Notes: generated by a model from the letters alone, not told the origin. 64,000 bases of DNA from Tetmemena sp. SeJ-2015 (GCA_027382625.1 JAJKFJ010021780.1:1-64000), one strand, 5' to 3'. Counted from the stretch's first letter, positions 19,445-31,150 are shown. Numbers and translations are program-made.

Positions 19445-22400
19445 GACTTTTTATTAAGATTTATGCAGATGACCTCAAGAGCCCCAGTTCCACCTACCCA
19501 CTAGCACTTAAGGGGAATCCCGCTCAAGTGACTCTCGGGTAATTAAAGCAGGAAATTGAAACGCAAGTTGTCCCGCAAGTGCTGGCCAAGCATCAAATCT
19601 TGTCAATCAAGAGAGGGCTAGTTATTGTAAGTATCTATAAATCTCAAACGATTCTATGTTGTTAATCAACTTTGCTAATCTTTACCATCGTGAGAAGGGC
19701 GGTTCTAATTAGTTATAATAGATTCGAATAAATCTGGACGACAAGGCTACAATAGAGGATGCGGGGATTTAAGATGGGACAAAGATACATCTGCAAGATT
19801 AATTCCAAATCAATTAAAAATCAAAACTTTCTTAACAACTTTTCAACCAGCAAGAGCAATCTGAGAAATACTCTTGTCACTTTTGTCTTTAATCTGTTAC
19901 TAGCACCTTCAATACAGCAACGACCAGTGGGACAAATGCTTCTTTCGTAATATCTCCGAACGCTTATTCATTACCAGACTAGTCTCATCTCGACGAAATT
20001 TTAATTAAGGTGAGCCACTTCATAATCTGACTCTTAATTATTTGTAGTTCCTCGAGTTCAACTAGCTATTCGAATTTATTGACGTCTTCCAAATGTACCA
20101 TCAAACTGCTATTCCATCCTTATTTTATATATTCAGTAGCATAGAGCTTCTATAGCGAGCACTCCTCGCTTGCCTAATAAAAGATATATTTTACATCTTA
20201 ATTGCAATCAAAGACTTCAACTCTTAAACCTGTAATAGAACATTGATAAATTATACGTCTCCTTATTATAGTTTACCTTAGACAATGAACCAGTTGAGGA
20301 CTCTAGTTTCTATTTGATGAGTGGATCTTCATACGGGGGAGATCATTTTCTAAACTAGTTGAGCTTGGATATAAACAGGTATGTGCAAAACTACCCCCTC
20401 ATTCAAATGAATGGCAAGACTTACCTGCACTTGGCAGTTGAGCGAAAGCACAAGCAAATAATCGCCTTCTTGCTTTTCGATGCGAAGGTAGACCCTAATA
20501 AACTGACTGAGGAGACTGAGATGTCTGCTCTTCAGATTGCAGTTTCCATGAAGGCAAGTGAGGTCATAGAGTTTAAAACTTAAGTGGGACTATATACTTA
20601 TTGAATTATTGTTGAGTTGCTTTTAACATGTGATAGAACTGATATCGATCAAGTGAGCCCCATGCATGGAACTGCACTTCATTTAGCTTGTAAGGGTGGC
20701 TCTGTAAAAGTAGTTCAGTAACTACTCCTCAACAACGCAGACCTCACTCTCAAAAACTACAAGGGAAAGACAGTCAAGGAAGTTACAACCAACTAGAGAA
20801 TCATCTATCTCATTGAGAAATACGAAAAGAGAATGAAGACCAACAACTTAGAGAAATTAATGCTTCACTTTGTTAATAATTTTTCTATTTTTCAATAACA
20901 ACAGCTCTTTTTGCACGACTAACTCATAAGAGGACGAAAAAGAGCAGTCGTCTTAAGCGAGCTCAGCTGCTAATAAAAAGACTAACTCTTACTCACAAAT
21001 CACTGGAGGTCCCGCCCTCAGTCACAGAGGACCTATCCTCGACAGTATCACAGAGGAGTAGATTATTTATGAAGAAGAGGAAATTGAGAACTAAGCAGGA
21101 GGTGTGCTCGACGCAGCAGAAGAGTTTATAAAAGACTTCACTAACTCAAGGATAGAGCTAGTCCCAACTTTTTTTCTCTCTCTAATATTTACTGTAAGAG
21201 GGTCATTACTGGCTTAAGGTAATCTCAAGAAGAAACAAAAGATGCTCTACTTCGTGCTCAGGCCTTGCAAGGGCGAGTTGCTTAAATTTGAAAAGAAGGA
21301 GCACTTCGAGAAGCTGTTCAAGAACGACGACTCAAAGATTGAGTTCAACAGCAAAGAGAAGAACTTAAACATGGCATCAAAAACTCTTCAAGAAGTATAA
21401 CGTTGAGGTCATATAATTAATTATTCATGTATATCATATCTTAACTTTCTTTTGCTTATCATATACCTGAATAACATCCTAGCATCTATCCGTGCTTCAG
21501 AAGCCAGTTCATCAATAAAAATCAACACACCATCGAGGTATGTTGCTACAGCGAGCAAGTCATTTATAATGAATCTGCTCATTAATTCTATTCTAATGAT
21601 TTCATTTTCTTCTCAACCTACGACTCAGAGTAAATCAAGGAGTGGCAGTCCTACTTGTCCAAGGCAAAGAAGTTCTATGATTGGTACCGAACCATCCAAA
21701 CTTTGCTGGACAAAGACATGCTACAGAGCAAATAAAGTACAAACTGCAGGAGATAGAGGAATTCTGTGACTCCTACTGCGAGATGGAGGTGGTAGACCTG
21801 CAGTTCATAGATCAAAAGCAGGCAGAGATCAATAACAGACTCCGAGTAGAGAAGATCAAGGAAATCAACTCACTCATATTTCAATTTGTAGTCTTGAGTG
21901 AGTAGGTGTATTTATATTACAGACTGAGCTTGAGCAAGGATCCAAACCAGATCAGCAAAGCCAAGCAGCGGGTAGTTTCCAATCGCCTTTTAAGATGGCT
22001 AGAATGATCAATGATTGTCGTTCAAGCCTCAGTTCAAGGACTTTGACCTCTTGGAGATGATAGGGGAGGGATCCTTTGGAAGAGTTTTCAAAATTAAGCT
22101 CAGAGAGACTGGAGTGCCCATGGCTATGAAGGCCATGAAGAAGCAGTTCCTGATTCAAAACCAGCAGATCAAATATGCAGTCAGTGAATCCAAGATCATG
22201 CAAACCCTCGACCATCCATTCCTACTGAGACTCAACTACGCATTCCAGACTCCTCAGTATCTATACATGGTCACAGAATTTATTTATTCTGCAAAAACGG
22301 AGATCTCAGCTATCACCTAGATCAACTGCAATTCTTAGATGAGAAACTGGCTAAGTTCATAATAGCAGAGCTGATACTGGCAATTGAATATCTGCACAAG

Positions 22401-23189
22401 CAAAATATCATATACAGAGATCTCAAGCCAGAAAATATCCTAATAGATGGTAGTCTTATTTTGTTATAAGATGATGAGGGACATGTGAGACTAGCTGATT
22501 TTGGATTGGCAAAGCAAGGACCTGACGAAGAGACAGAAGCTAAGTCTACAAAGGAGAAGTCTAAGAAGGAATTCGTTGCTCAGAGTTTCTGTGGTAGTCC
22601 TGCCTACTTGGCCCCTGAGATGCTGAAACAGCAAGGGATTACTCAGTCTGGTGATTTGTACCAGATTGGAGTGGTGCTCTACGAGATGCTAGTTGGAATT
22701 CTTTTTCTTTCTTTAATACCTCCTTATTACAACGACAACATCAAGGTGCTGTACTAGAACATCGAGAAGGGGAAACTAAAAATGCCCAAGTATCTGAGTG
22801 TGGAGGCAAAGAAACTACTTCTTAAACTACTTCACAAGGACCCAAAGAAGAGGCCAAGTCTGATAGACCTAAAGCGAGATGCGTTCTTCACTAGTGATAT
22901 AGACTGGATAAAGCTGGAAAAGAAAGAGATCAAGCCTCCTTCAATCCTCCAGAAGATGGTGGATGTGGATCTGAAGGAGGAAGAGGAGAAGCAGTCCTCC
23001 AGCCATGAATAAAGCTAGTCATCCATAATAAAACTGAAGAAGCAGAAGGGAGAGGACTTGGATATGATGTTTGAAGACAACGGGGACAAGAAGAGCGTGC
23101 AGTTCACTGACGAGGACTACCAAGAGCACAACAAAAAGTACAACAGAGTAAAGAGCTACTCCTTCTCCAGGGGCAAGATCATATAATGA
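19441..23189 (+). CDS. AGC-family protein kinase with ubiquitin-like, ankyrin and PH domains
   Basis: [15 protein letters not shown] opens a ubiquitin-like domain that closes after intron 1 with [20 protein letters not shown]. Ankyrin repeats follow ([40 protein letters not shown]), then a PH-like region ([20 protein letters not shown] ... [20 protein letters not shown]). The kinase domain runs from 22015: glycine loop [10 protein letters not shown], lysine in MAMKAMKK, catalytic [10 protein letters not shown], metal-binding ADFGLAKQG, then [14 protein letters not shown] and an AGC-type tail. Stop is TGA 23187-23189. Introns are at 19627-19721 and 20010-20047. IESs resolved: 20569-20613, 22278-22285, 22445-22468, 22697-22714. 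Inserts near 20118, 20870, 21165, 21390 and 21900 are probable but not delimited. Likely a signalling kinase recruited to membranes. Confidence 0.85.
19627..19721 (+). other. Intron (95 nt)
   Basis: Starts GTAAGT and ends TAATAG. It joins KRGLVI to [15 protein letters not shown] within the ubiquitin-like domain. Confidence 0.8.
20010..20047 (+). other. Intron (38 nt)
   Basis: Starts GTGAGC and ends TTTGTAG. It joins DEILIK to [14 protein letters not shown]. Confidence 0.75.
20569..20613 (+). other. IES, pointer GAGTT (45 nt)
   Basis: GAGTT is at 20569-20573 and 20614-20618. Excision yields [16 protein letters not shown], a normal ankyrin repeat, and removes an in-frame TGA. Confidence 0.92.
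22278..22285 (+). other. Micro-IES, pointer ATT (8 nt)
   Basis: ATT is repeated at 22278-22280 and 22286-22288. Taking out 8 nt restores [15 protein letters not shown], the hinge region of the kinase. A replication slip in the TTTATTTATT run is an alternative. Confidence 0.72.
22445..22468 (+). other. IES, pointer AGATG (24 nt)
   Basis: AGATG is at 22445-22449 and 22469-22473. Removal gives [17 protein letters not shown] with normal spacing between the catalytic loop and DFG. The insert is a multiple of three. Confidence 0.87.
22697..22714 (+). other. IES, pointer AAT (18 nt)
   Basis: AAT is at 22697-22699 and 22715-22717, flanking a pyrimidine-rich interior. Removal gives [13 protein letters not shown], the standard kinase subdomain IX-X sequence. 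In-frame insert. Confidence 0.8.
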
Positions 23190-23526
23190 GTAGTAACACT
23201 AATAGTATTAATTATTATTATAGTATAATTTTATAACATCTCCTTCCCTTTTACAAGCTTTTAAATTTAATAAATATAAAGCAGCAAAGTTTTTATCTTT
23301 TTTAGCTTTAATATTATAAAATCTTTCTATTTTAAATCACAGTTTTAAATTCTCTATAAATTTAATTAAAAAATAATTGTTTTTATTAATTTATAGAAAT
23401 TTAATGTTTCTAAGCTTGCAAATTATGAGTTAAATTTAAAAGTGATGATAAGTGTTGTTAGCGAAAATCAAAGTTAATTACAAGTGCACTCCTAAAGCAG
23501 TGCAGCAGTTTAAGGTTTATAGATGT
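23190..23526. other. AT-rich spacer
   Basis: Between two convergent genes. Mostly A/T runs with no supported frame or RNA gene. Confidence 0.6.
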
Positions 23527-24077
23527 TCAATAAGTTAACTCAGAGAGCTTCCAGTCCTCGTAGGTGCCATCTGGAAGGTATCTCCTGATGATGAAGGGAA
23601 TCTTGCGCTCCACCAGTTCACGCTCTGCGAGCTTGTAGGGGTCGCATTCGCCAGGCATGGGCTAGATCATGAGTGGCGCATTCTTGGAGATCTGGAGTGC
23701 CCTAGTACCGAGCACTCTGGCCTTCTCATACTTGGTCATGAAAGATGAGGTGATTCTCTCTCCAGTGTTCTGCTTCTTCTTTTTGATAGCGCCTACTGCT
23801 CTACCCTCACCATCACCGCCATCTTGATTATCCGCATCCTCGTCCAAGATTTCCTATTCACAAATATATAATCATGTTTAAACTTTAATGAACTTCTCTT
23901 GTTCAAAGATAAGAGCTTCAAATTTATAAACAGTATTGATGATAATGGATATTAAACATACCACTTAATTTATTAAGAATGAATAATATTTATTTTTCAT
24001 TTAACTTGATCCTCTAGCTCGTGGGAGTCTTGCTCGTTGTAGTCGTCTGAATCGCTGTCTCCTCCTCTCTCTGACAT
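23527..24077 (-). CDS. RNA polymerase subunit RPB6 (shared by Pol I, II, III)
   Basis: RPB6 (ABC23/POLR2F, omega homologue) stabilises the clamp of all three nuclear RNA polymerases. ATG at 24075-24077 gives an acidic N-terminus ([35 protein letters not shown]). The conserved core follows ([60 protein letters not shown]) and TGA at 23527-23529. The acidic head and conserved tail are the normal layout. One intron (23854-24005) divides the acidic region. Nearly invariant core residues are intact. Confidence 0.95.
23854..24005 (-). other. Intron in RPB6 (152 nt), possibly containing an IES
   Basis: On the coding strand it begins GTTAAATG and ends GTGAATAG; removal joins SHELEDQ to EILDEDAD. It is longer than the other introns here and very AT-rich, so part of it could be germline-only sequence. 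Confidence 0.7.
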
Positions 24078-24109
24078 TAAAGCACTATTAATTATTTATA
24101 ATAGCTCAT

Positions 24110-24480
24110 CATTTATCAATACAAAAATATAGTTTATAAATTTCATAAAAGTAGATAGCAAAGATTTGGGGTGACAATATTTAGAAAAAGAGTGGCTTAA
24201 ATAATTGAAACTATCTGCTCCATCGATTATTTAATAATGTTTATGTATCCCACATATCTCCATAATCCACAATAATCTTACTTCCCTCACTTTTAACCCA
24301 ATTAAGAAAGAAGTGATCAGTTTTAACAGGGATAGAAGAAAAAAGGGCTGAGGGAACTCGACTTCGAAAAGATAGATCTTCTTCTTAACTGCTCTTCTTC
24401 TCACAGCCAAGTCAGTAATCATTCTATGCAATAGTAAAGAGCTCCTTAAATATAAAGCAGCTCGTGTATAATAGATCTAG
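24110..24480 (-). CDS. Doubtful small coding region
   Basis: A minus-strand frame, HRMITDLAVRRRAVKKKIYLF with EVEFPQPFF, is followed after an AT-rich break by NWVKSEGSKIIVDYGDMWDT in another frame. The base composition of the two patches is coding-like, and excision of a short insert near 24300-24340 could join them. No family recognised; start and stop are not fixed. Confidence 0.3.
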
Positions 24481-24541
24481 AAGAGGAGGAATCAAAGTTT
24501 CCCTTCAGCATAGTTCAGAAATAATTTTCTAAAACTTCGAA

Positions 24542-26513
24542 ATGGTTAAAGAACAGAATAATAGTTTTAACGAGTATACCTTTAATAATGGATTGGAGCC
24601 TTCAGATATTGTAGAAATCGAAGATGACGGAGATTAAGAAATGAAATTCGGGATATCCTCGTCTAATCAGCATGATATTGGACTGAATACAGCAGGGCAT
24701 AACAAACAAAAAGGCATTGATTCTACTTAGGTTTCGGATTAGCAGACTCCATATTTGTAGAGAAGCCTAGATGGGTTCGCTTAAATTATGCTAGGATAGA
24801 AATCCATCAATTAAGAAAGCCCTCATGAATCTTCAAGAAATCAGAAGTCATCTTTATTTTAATCCAATAGCTTGCTGTCATAAGGTTCTAATGATCTTTC
24901 AAAATCCCAGTCACAAAAACAAGAGTATGATCGAAATAGTTTCAAGCAAGACAGCGCAAGCTTCTTTAACTAATCGTCTTTCACGAATGATAGCTAAACT
25001 AATTTGGAAAGCATTCTAAGGAATTCTTTGAACTTACAAAGCTGAAACTTTGGTTTTCAAGCCATGATTCAGAATAGTAAGAGAGAATAACAAATCTGAG
25101 AAACCTGAGGACAATAAGCTATTCTAGAAGATAAGATCCTCTTACACCTCTTGGGATAAAGTAACTCGAAGAGAGTTGGTTGAGTTTGGTTTCACTTAAG
25201 ACTTGGAAGTGATTAGAGTGAGTAGAAACTTCAAACTCTCTATGGAATGGTGTTTCTAGAAAGGTCTAATTTCTCCCTAACGTGTTTGCAAGCAGTGCAC
25301 TTCTGTCATGAAAATTGCGAGAAACTCACATCATAATGCAGATGCCTACGCCTATAGATGCCCTAACTAAGACTGTAAATTTAAGTTCTCACTGAGGAAA
25401 GGCACAGTGTTTGAATACTCCAAGCTCACTATCATGGAGATCATGAGGCTGATATTTCACTATTTTGTAAGGAATTACAACGCTACTTAGGCTCATCTTG
25501 AACTAAGAGAGATGATTAATGATCGCATCAATCCTTAGGGTGTACCAGGAAATAAGTTCAGACATGAAGATGACATATACAGGATTAACTACAAGAGTGT
25601 CTTTACTCTTTTCAAACTTGCTAGGGTGCAAATCCATATTTGGACGCAGAATTTATACCGGAGAACAAAGTTAGGAAAGTTTGGGAGGGCTGTGGAGATA
25701 GATGAATCAGTCTTTGCTCATCGAACAATAGATGGAAAGAGAGAGAAAGTTTGGGTACTCGGCTTTTATGAAAGGGGCAGTAAGGAAGCAAGAGCTATTT
25801 ATGTAAAGGATAGAAGCGAAGAGACTCTGACTTAAATAATCCTTGAAAATGTGGAACTAGGAGCTGAAATCTACACTGATTTTTGGAGAGGGTACACTTA
25901 GCTAAAGGTGAATTACAAGCACAGGGTAGTTAATAAAGCCATGAAAGGATATGGGACTTCAGAATTTCAAACCACAAATAGAGTTGAAGGTCTATGGGCT
26001 GTAATGAAGAGATTCTTGCATGTGTATTCCTGCTTCAACCATCCTTATCTGCAGCAATTCTTAGATGAAGCCATCTGGCGCAGGAAATACAAATCTTACA
26101 AAGATCGCTTGAACTTTATGATTTAGCTTTTCCACTACTACAACTTCAGATCAGATTCAGAGAACACTTTTGAGGAGACTCATTTAAGATACCAGCAGGA
26201 GTTAGATATTAATTCCAAATGCAATAGTAATCTCAGCGAGAGTTTACAAGAGTAGACAGAGCAAGTTTACAAAACTAAATATGATGAGGTGTTCCTAGAT
26301 TAGAAGCATCTCGTTCATTAAATGCAAGAGTTGTATTAAGACCCAAGTGCTCTTGCTAAAATTTTGACTCACCAAAGTAAAATTAAGCAATAAGATCTAA
26401 TCGACTTTAAAGAAGAGGAATTAGATGGAGATCGCTATGATGAAATAGAATGCATGGAAGATGGTTTAGGCTTAGACGATTTTGAAGAAATAAATATTGA
26501 TAATTACATTTGA
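24542..26513 (+). CDS. IS1595/ISXO2-type DDE transposase (full-length, no IES seen)
   Basis: Encodes about 655 residues. A low-complexity N-terminus (MVKEQNNSFNEYTFNN) is followed by a zinc-ribbon-like CKQCTSVMKIARN ... YRCPNQDCKFKFSLRKGTVF and an ISXO2-type catalytic domain: first Asp in VEIDESVFAHR, the second in IYTDFWRGYTQ, then HRVVNK and the acidic residue in TTNRVEGLWAVMKRFLH. The C-terminal tail is acidic (DFKEEELDGDRYDEIECMED); TGA is at 26511-26513. There is one frame change near 25085, probably a single missing base; otherwise the frame is open with TAA/TAG as Gln. No terminal inverted repeats were noticed. The intact catalytic residues fit either an active element or a domesticated gene. 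Confidence 0.85.
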
Positions 26514-26578
26514 AAAACCTTCCCATAAACTGTTAAAATTTGATGCATGTCTAATATAATCTATCTTGAGTAATATTT

Positions 26579-28639
26579 TCATCTTTCTCCGAGTAGTCTA
26601 GGCCTTTGCTATTTAAGAATACTGTTCTATCTGGCTTGAGGCTTTTTGAAAATTCCATTGTTATTGTTGTCCAAGTCCACCTCTATATTAGGAGCAGTTG
26701 ATGAGAGGTCGTTGTTATCTTCGGAAAATGCTCTATCGTTGCTTGTAAGAGCTCTTGAAGGCGGTTTCTTGCGAAACTCTGATTTTTATGGAGAGCCGCT
26801 GCCTTTGTCTTCTCTATCTTCTGCTAATTTAACTGTACTCGAGAAGTTTTAGTTGTTGTCCTAAGAGTAAAAAGAGAAATGAAGAAATGAAAACTTATAA
26901 GAGTTGAAGTGATTGTTGAACTCTGTCTGCTAATTTTTAACTAGCCATAACTTGAGACAGAGGATTGGATATATTCCATACACGAAGAAGCTAATTATCA
27001 TGCAAGGGAGCGCAAACTGGAAGAAGTACTTTGTGGGTTCGTCGTTGGAGGGAATCAGCTAGAATAAGAAGAAAACTTTTTATTAAAAAAATTAAACTCC
27101 TACAGATATTCCAGTGCCAATAACACCTCTGATCACTCTAAGAAGAGGCCTTGTGTGGACCCAATCCAAACAGTCAACATGAACCAGAGAATAGGAAGTT
27201 CCAAAGCCCATGCCTGTAATGAAGAATAATATTGAAGTGTAGAAGAAGGTTTGGTCTAGCCCCAGTCTATTATTTGAGTTCTTGAGCAATTAGTCTTTGC
27301 ACTCCTGATCTGGCTCTGAGGCATTTACCACCCAAGACTGCGGCATGGTCCACTGATCCAGCTCGCAGTTGTAGTAGATTAGAGAGATTACAAATAGACC
27401 GATGCAGAGGAAGAATAAGTAGAACTTATACTTTCTAGATGACTACACTATGAAGCCTGTCTTCTCGCACATCCTATGGATTTCAGTGTCAAAGTTCATG
27501 CACAGCACCAAGTATATAAGCCCGTAGAGCATCTCTTAATACTATCTACAAATATAATGATATGTAAGCATTCCTATTGCATTTTAGTAGATATAAATTG
27601 TTCCAGTGTAAAGACCTGCTATGATAATCCAAATACCGAGAACCGCCAACCCTCCAAATAGAGCATACACGAGCTTGAAATTTACCTTCTCTGCATATTT
27701 CATCTAGTACATAATAATGTTATAGGACCAGAAGAAGACTATAGTATACAGATGATAACCAGGTCCTGCAAAGTCAAATGCGCATTCGAATGGCTTTATT
27801 TTAGGGTTTATCCAAAAAGGTCTGCCATCCTTGTAAAGCAACTTCAAGAAAGTTATTATGTATATTCCAAAGCAAGTTGTGATAGCTGACTTGAATGCAA
27901 TTAAGCTGTCTGTTGATAGATAAAAGAGCAGCATGAAGGAGCAAGTTGCTTCTGGTCTTACAAGAATGAGCAAATTTATAACTCCTTAAATGAAATTAAG
28001 AAAACAAAAATGTTATAAATGAAATGAGAGGGATGTTCATGAAATTTTTGAGTCCTTGAGAATCTCCAAAGGAATCTTAGATGCTCGTGATAAGGTCTCC
28101 CTCAGCAGTTTAGAGAACATTTTGTACGAATATTTCAAGTGGGATGATTATGATGGCTAGTGTTATTGAAATGATCTTAATAGCGTTTGAAGTTTTGTAG
28201 TTTTCGAACTTAACTGCGTGGCCGAACCTCTTTTTAGACAATCTGTTCATTTTCTTCCTCTTTGCTTCCATATTCTCATTCTTTGGCGATGCCACTTAAA
28301 CTTAAATAATATCTTCATCGTCCTCCATTTCATCATCAGACAATCTTAAATCCTCACATTTTATAATGTAATCAAATAGATGAAGAATATTTAATATCTA
28401 AAATTAAGTGAGTTAATAGTCTGAGCCTGTCTGATTTGACAGGCTCTTTGAACTTGGATTTTTTCTTGGTTTGAGCATCTAGCTTTTCTACAAGTCTTGT
28501 ATGAACCTTTATACGCTATGAATTTACCTTTAGTGGTTTACTTGAAGAGTACTTTTTTCTCCTAGCTTTGCGCTCTCTTGTCAGGCGTCTGCTGCTGGTT
28601 ATTGTACTCTGACTCTATGTCGCTATTGTCATCGTTCAT
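26579..28639 (-). CDS. PAP2-superfamily membrane phosphatase
   Basis: A multi-pass membrane protein of the PAP2 (phosphatidic acid phosphatase 2) type, likely acting on lipid phosphates. ATG at 28637-28639 gives an acidic, Q-rich cytosolic head (MNDDNSDIESEYNNQQQTPD). After an intron (28479-28527) and an IES (28344-28419) comes DDEMEDDEDII and a first hydrophobic helix (IISITLAIIIIPLEIF). The motif KLLYKDGRPFW stands for the first PAP2 signature, and DFAGPGYH resembles the second (family usual: SGH, so the Ser position is replaced). Further helices and a cytosolic tail (EFRKKPPSRALTSNDRAFSE) precede TGA 26579-26581. A 45-nt intron lies at 27059-27103, and breaks near 27690 and 27990 are unresolved. 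The altered second signature leaves activity uncertain. Confidence 0.72.
27059..27103 (-). other. Intron in PAP2 gene (45 nt)
   Basis: Coding strand starts GTAGGAG and ends ATTCTAG; it joins GTGIS to LIPSNDEPTKYFF. Confidence 0.72.
28344..28419 (-). other. IES in PAP2 gene, pointer AGA (76 nt)
   Basis: Plus-strand TCT is at 28344-28346 and 28420-28422. Removal eliminates an in-frame TGA and gives KSDRLRLSDDEMEDDED. Confidence 0.65.
28479..28527 (-). other. Intron in PAP2 gene (49 nt)
   Basis: Starts GTAAATTC and ends AGCTAG on the coding strand; the acceptor was chosen because it alone keeps the frame through KDAQTKKKSKFKEP into the conserved part. Confidence 0.65.
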
Positions 28640-28765
28640 TTCACTTCTTTCCCTGATTATTATAAATTCAACAATAGAACGTATTGGTATACTTCACACT
28701 TATGATGATGCTACTGTGCTATTGTTGAATTTAGATTGACAAATTAAAATAGAAGTTTCTAAATT

Positions 28766-31091
28766 ATGAGAGGGACTAATGGATACGCTATGACTGAAGC
28801 CCAAATGTATGCTATTAAAAAGAAGGAGCAACTTGAGAGAGCAAAGCAAATCAGAGAGGAAAGAAAGGCTGCAAGTTAGGTCAGATCATCTGTCAAAGAT
28901 GCGGGCGGATAGGACTTCATTAAAAAAAGAGTTTATCATTTAAGATTGATTACAAATCATTTCTGGAAATGGGTTTTCTAATCAGCAGATGTCGAGACCT
29001 TCATCAAATCAAAAGCCAGCAAGACCAAGTTCAGCCCTCAAAAGTTAACCAGTAAGACCATCACACACTAAAAGCATAAATCATAGATAAAGATTCTTAT
29101 CGAATTTTATAGGCGAAACAAAAGCCAGGACTGCCAATGAGTAGGCCAACTTAGGATTACAGAAGTGAAGCACCAAATTTTCCTAAACTTAATCTTTTTC
29201 TAAAATATACGATTGAATCATAATAGATATGGTTTAGTTAAAGCCATGTGCCTTAGTTGAAATATCAAGTGGGTGGAAATTAAGCGAATAAACCGTCTTC
29301 AGTCCTCAACAGCGGAAGATAAACCTAATAATCTTAGAATTAGTAGCAGTAATATTCTGCAGCTCCAAATTATTTAACTTTCAAATTTTATAATCGGTAG
29401 CCAATTAAATCACAGGTATATGAGTTTGATCAGAAAAATTCTCGAGCTTAGAACTATGAAGAGGAAAAAATTGTGAGGAATAGTAGGTAGAGTGCGATGT
29501 AAAAGCCCTAAGCTCAAATAAGACCTCCCAGTGGCACTATTCGCCAGACTTAGAAGACCTCCCAAAGACCCGATTCAGGAAGACTAAGATAAGAAAATGA
29601 CTTTGATGCCTTCAGCAATTATAAGCCAATACGATTATAGGAAGCATACGATTACATTATCGTAAGTCATATATCTTTAAATAAACATTTCTATTTGCTT
29701 TTTATACTTGCCAGGTATTTGCGTTTTAATGATATACATTCCACCTCTGCTGATGTTGTCCTCATCCTCTTTTATTACGAGTTTATGAACTCAATCTTAT
29801 TTTGTATCTGGTGGTGTCCTTCTAAAATCTTATCACTAATAGTTTAGTTTAAGTCAAAGTTTATTTACCTGGTGAGACATCCACACATAGTCATTGAGTT
29901 CATTCAGTCCATTTCACCTTTAAGAGCGTTGGTTTGTAGTCGAAATGCACTCTATTTTTGACTGTTGTGAAACCATCTCAATTCCTCCCCATCATTATCC
30001 TTGCCTATTTATATCCAAAATTATGTTGAGAATAGGAATAAATAGCGCTAAACTATTCACTAAAAGCTCAAAAGCTTATTTAATAAAAAAGGTTTACTTG
30101 GTTTTTATACTTACCATATTGTTTAAGAATACTTGAAGACAAGATAAGTGGTTGCGCTCTTCGTCATGCCAATCTTTCATTTTCCAAAAACCATTTTGAT
30201 TATTAAAATTAATAAACTTAATTTATTCAGTTTACTTCTTGCTTAGATTTCTCTTTGATTTAATCATTCCAACCTTTAATTAACTAATCGTATTCTCCTT
30301 ATATTAGATGATCTCTATTTTTTGTAAAACTAGAATAATGGATTTCAGGCACCGAAGCAAAAAGCTGCAAAGTTGCCTCCCCGAATGATGGCTTTTCAGC
30401 AACAAAAAATTGATTGAGGTACTAATATCAAATACTGATATCCCACTAGGTTTTTAAAAATATTTCCTCCTTTTAAATTGAAAATCTGACTCCATGTCCA
30501 AGTTGTGGGAGGACTTTCAATGATGAGGCTTATCCCAAGCATGTAAAGATCTGCAAAAAGGTATTTCAATCTAAGAGGAAAACTTTCAACTCCTAGGCTA
30601 AGAGAATTGTATCCAACGAGTAGAAGCAACTTCTAGTGAGGGCCAAGAAATAAGAGCAGGTTAGACCTAATTAATCTAATGCTTAAAGAGCTGGAATTTC
30701 GAAGTGGCAAGCTCAAAGTATGCAGTTCAGATAAGCGATGAGAGCAGCACGAATGACCAGTGCTCCCACTTAAAATTATGGAGGGGGTTCTAATTACGGA
30801 GGGTAAACGTAAGGAGGAAGGTTTGGCGCTGGAGGGTAAATGGGAAACAACAGAGGGTAGCAGAAGCCTAATTATGGATAGGGAGCATAGTAAAGGCAGC
30901 AATTGTTGTAGCAGCAGTAGATGGCGGCTTAGTTTGATGATCGAGTGGCTTGTCAATATTGCGGAAGGAAGTTTAATGAGGTGGCCGCAGAGAGACACAT
31001 CCCTCACTGCCAGAATAAAGCCAAAGAAATCAATAGCAGGGTGGGTCCAAATAACAAGTCTTCGATTAATAAAACTGGTGCAAGGAGATGA
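28766..31091 (+). CDS. C2HC zinc-finger protein (ZC2HC1/FAM164-like)
   Basis: Starts MRGTNGYAMTEAQMYAIKKK with a charged coiled coil (LERAKQIREERKAAS). A long S/P/Q-rich disordered part follows (MSRPSSNQKPARPSSALKS; PPSGTIRQTQKTSQRPDSGR). Two zinc fingers of the C-x2-C-x12-H-x4/5-C kind come last: CPSCGRTFNDEAYPKHVKIC (30490-30550) and CQYCGRKFNEVAAERHIPHC (30956-31015), separated by a G/Q/N-rich linker. TGA is at 31089-31091. The spacing and linker resemble ZC2HC1 proteins, which are linked with cilia in other eukaryotes. Breaks near 28930-28970, 29105 and 29200 look like IESs. Between 29665 and about 30349 the gene is interrupted by an intron-like region that holds minus-strand coding sequence. 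Confidence 0.75.
29690..30190 (-). CDS. Minus-strand coding patches nested in the zinc-finger gene, unknown
   Basis: Minus-strand frames MKDWHDEERNHLSCLQVFLNN (from 30178), then after a GTAAGT...ATAG intron-like gap GKDNDGEELRWFHNSQKQ with SAFRLQTNALKGEMD and NELNDYVWMSHQ, and after a second GTAAAT...TTTTAG gap (29820-29870) further open frame. Codon composition and splice-like gaps look genuine, but no family is recognised and the ends are not fixed. It lies inside the large interruption of the plus-strand zinc-finger gene. Confidence 0.4.
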
Positions 31092-31150
31092 GCAATTTAT
31101 CAGAATATGGATTGTTTAAGAGTCATTTTAGCCAAAATAATTTCTTGATT

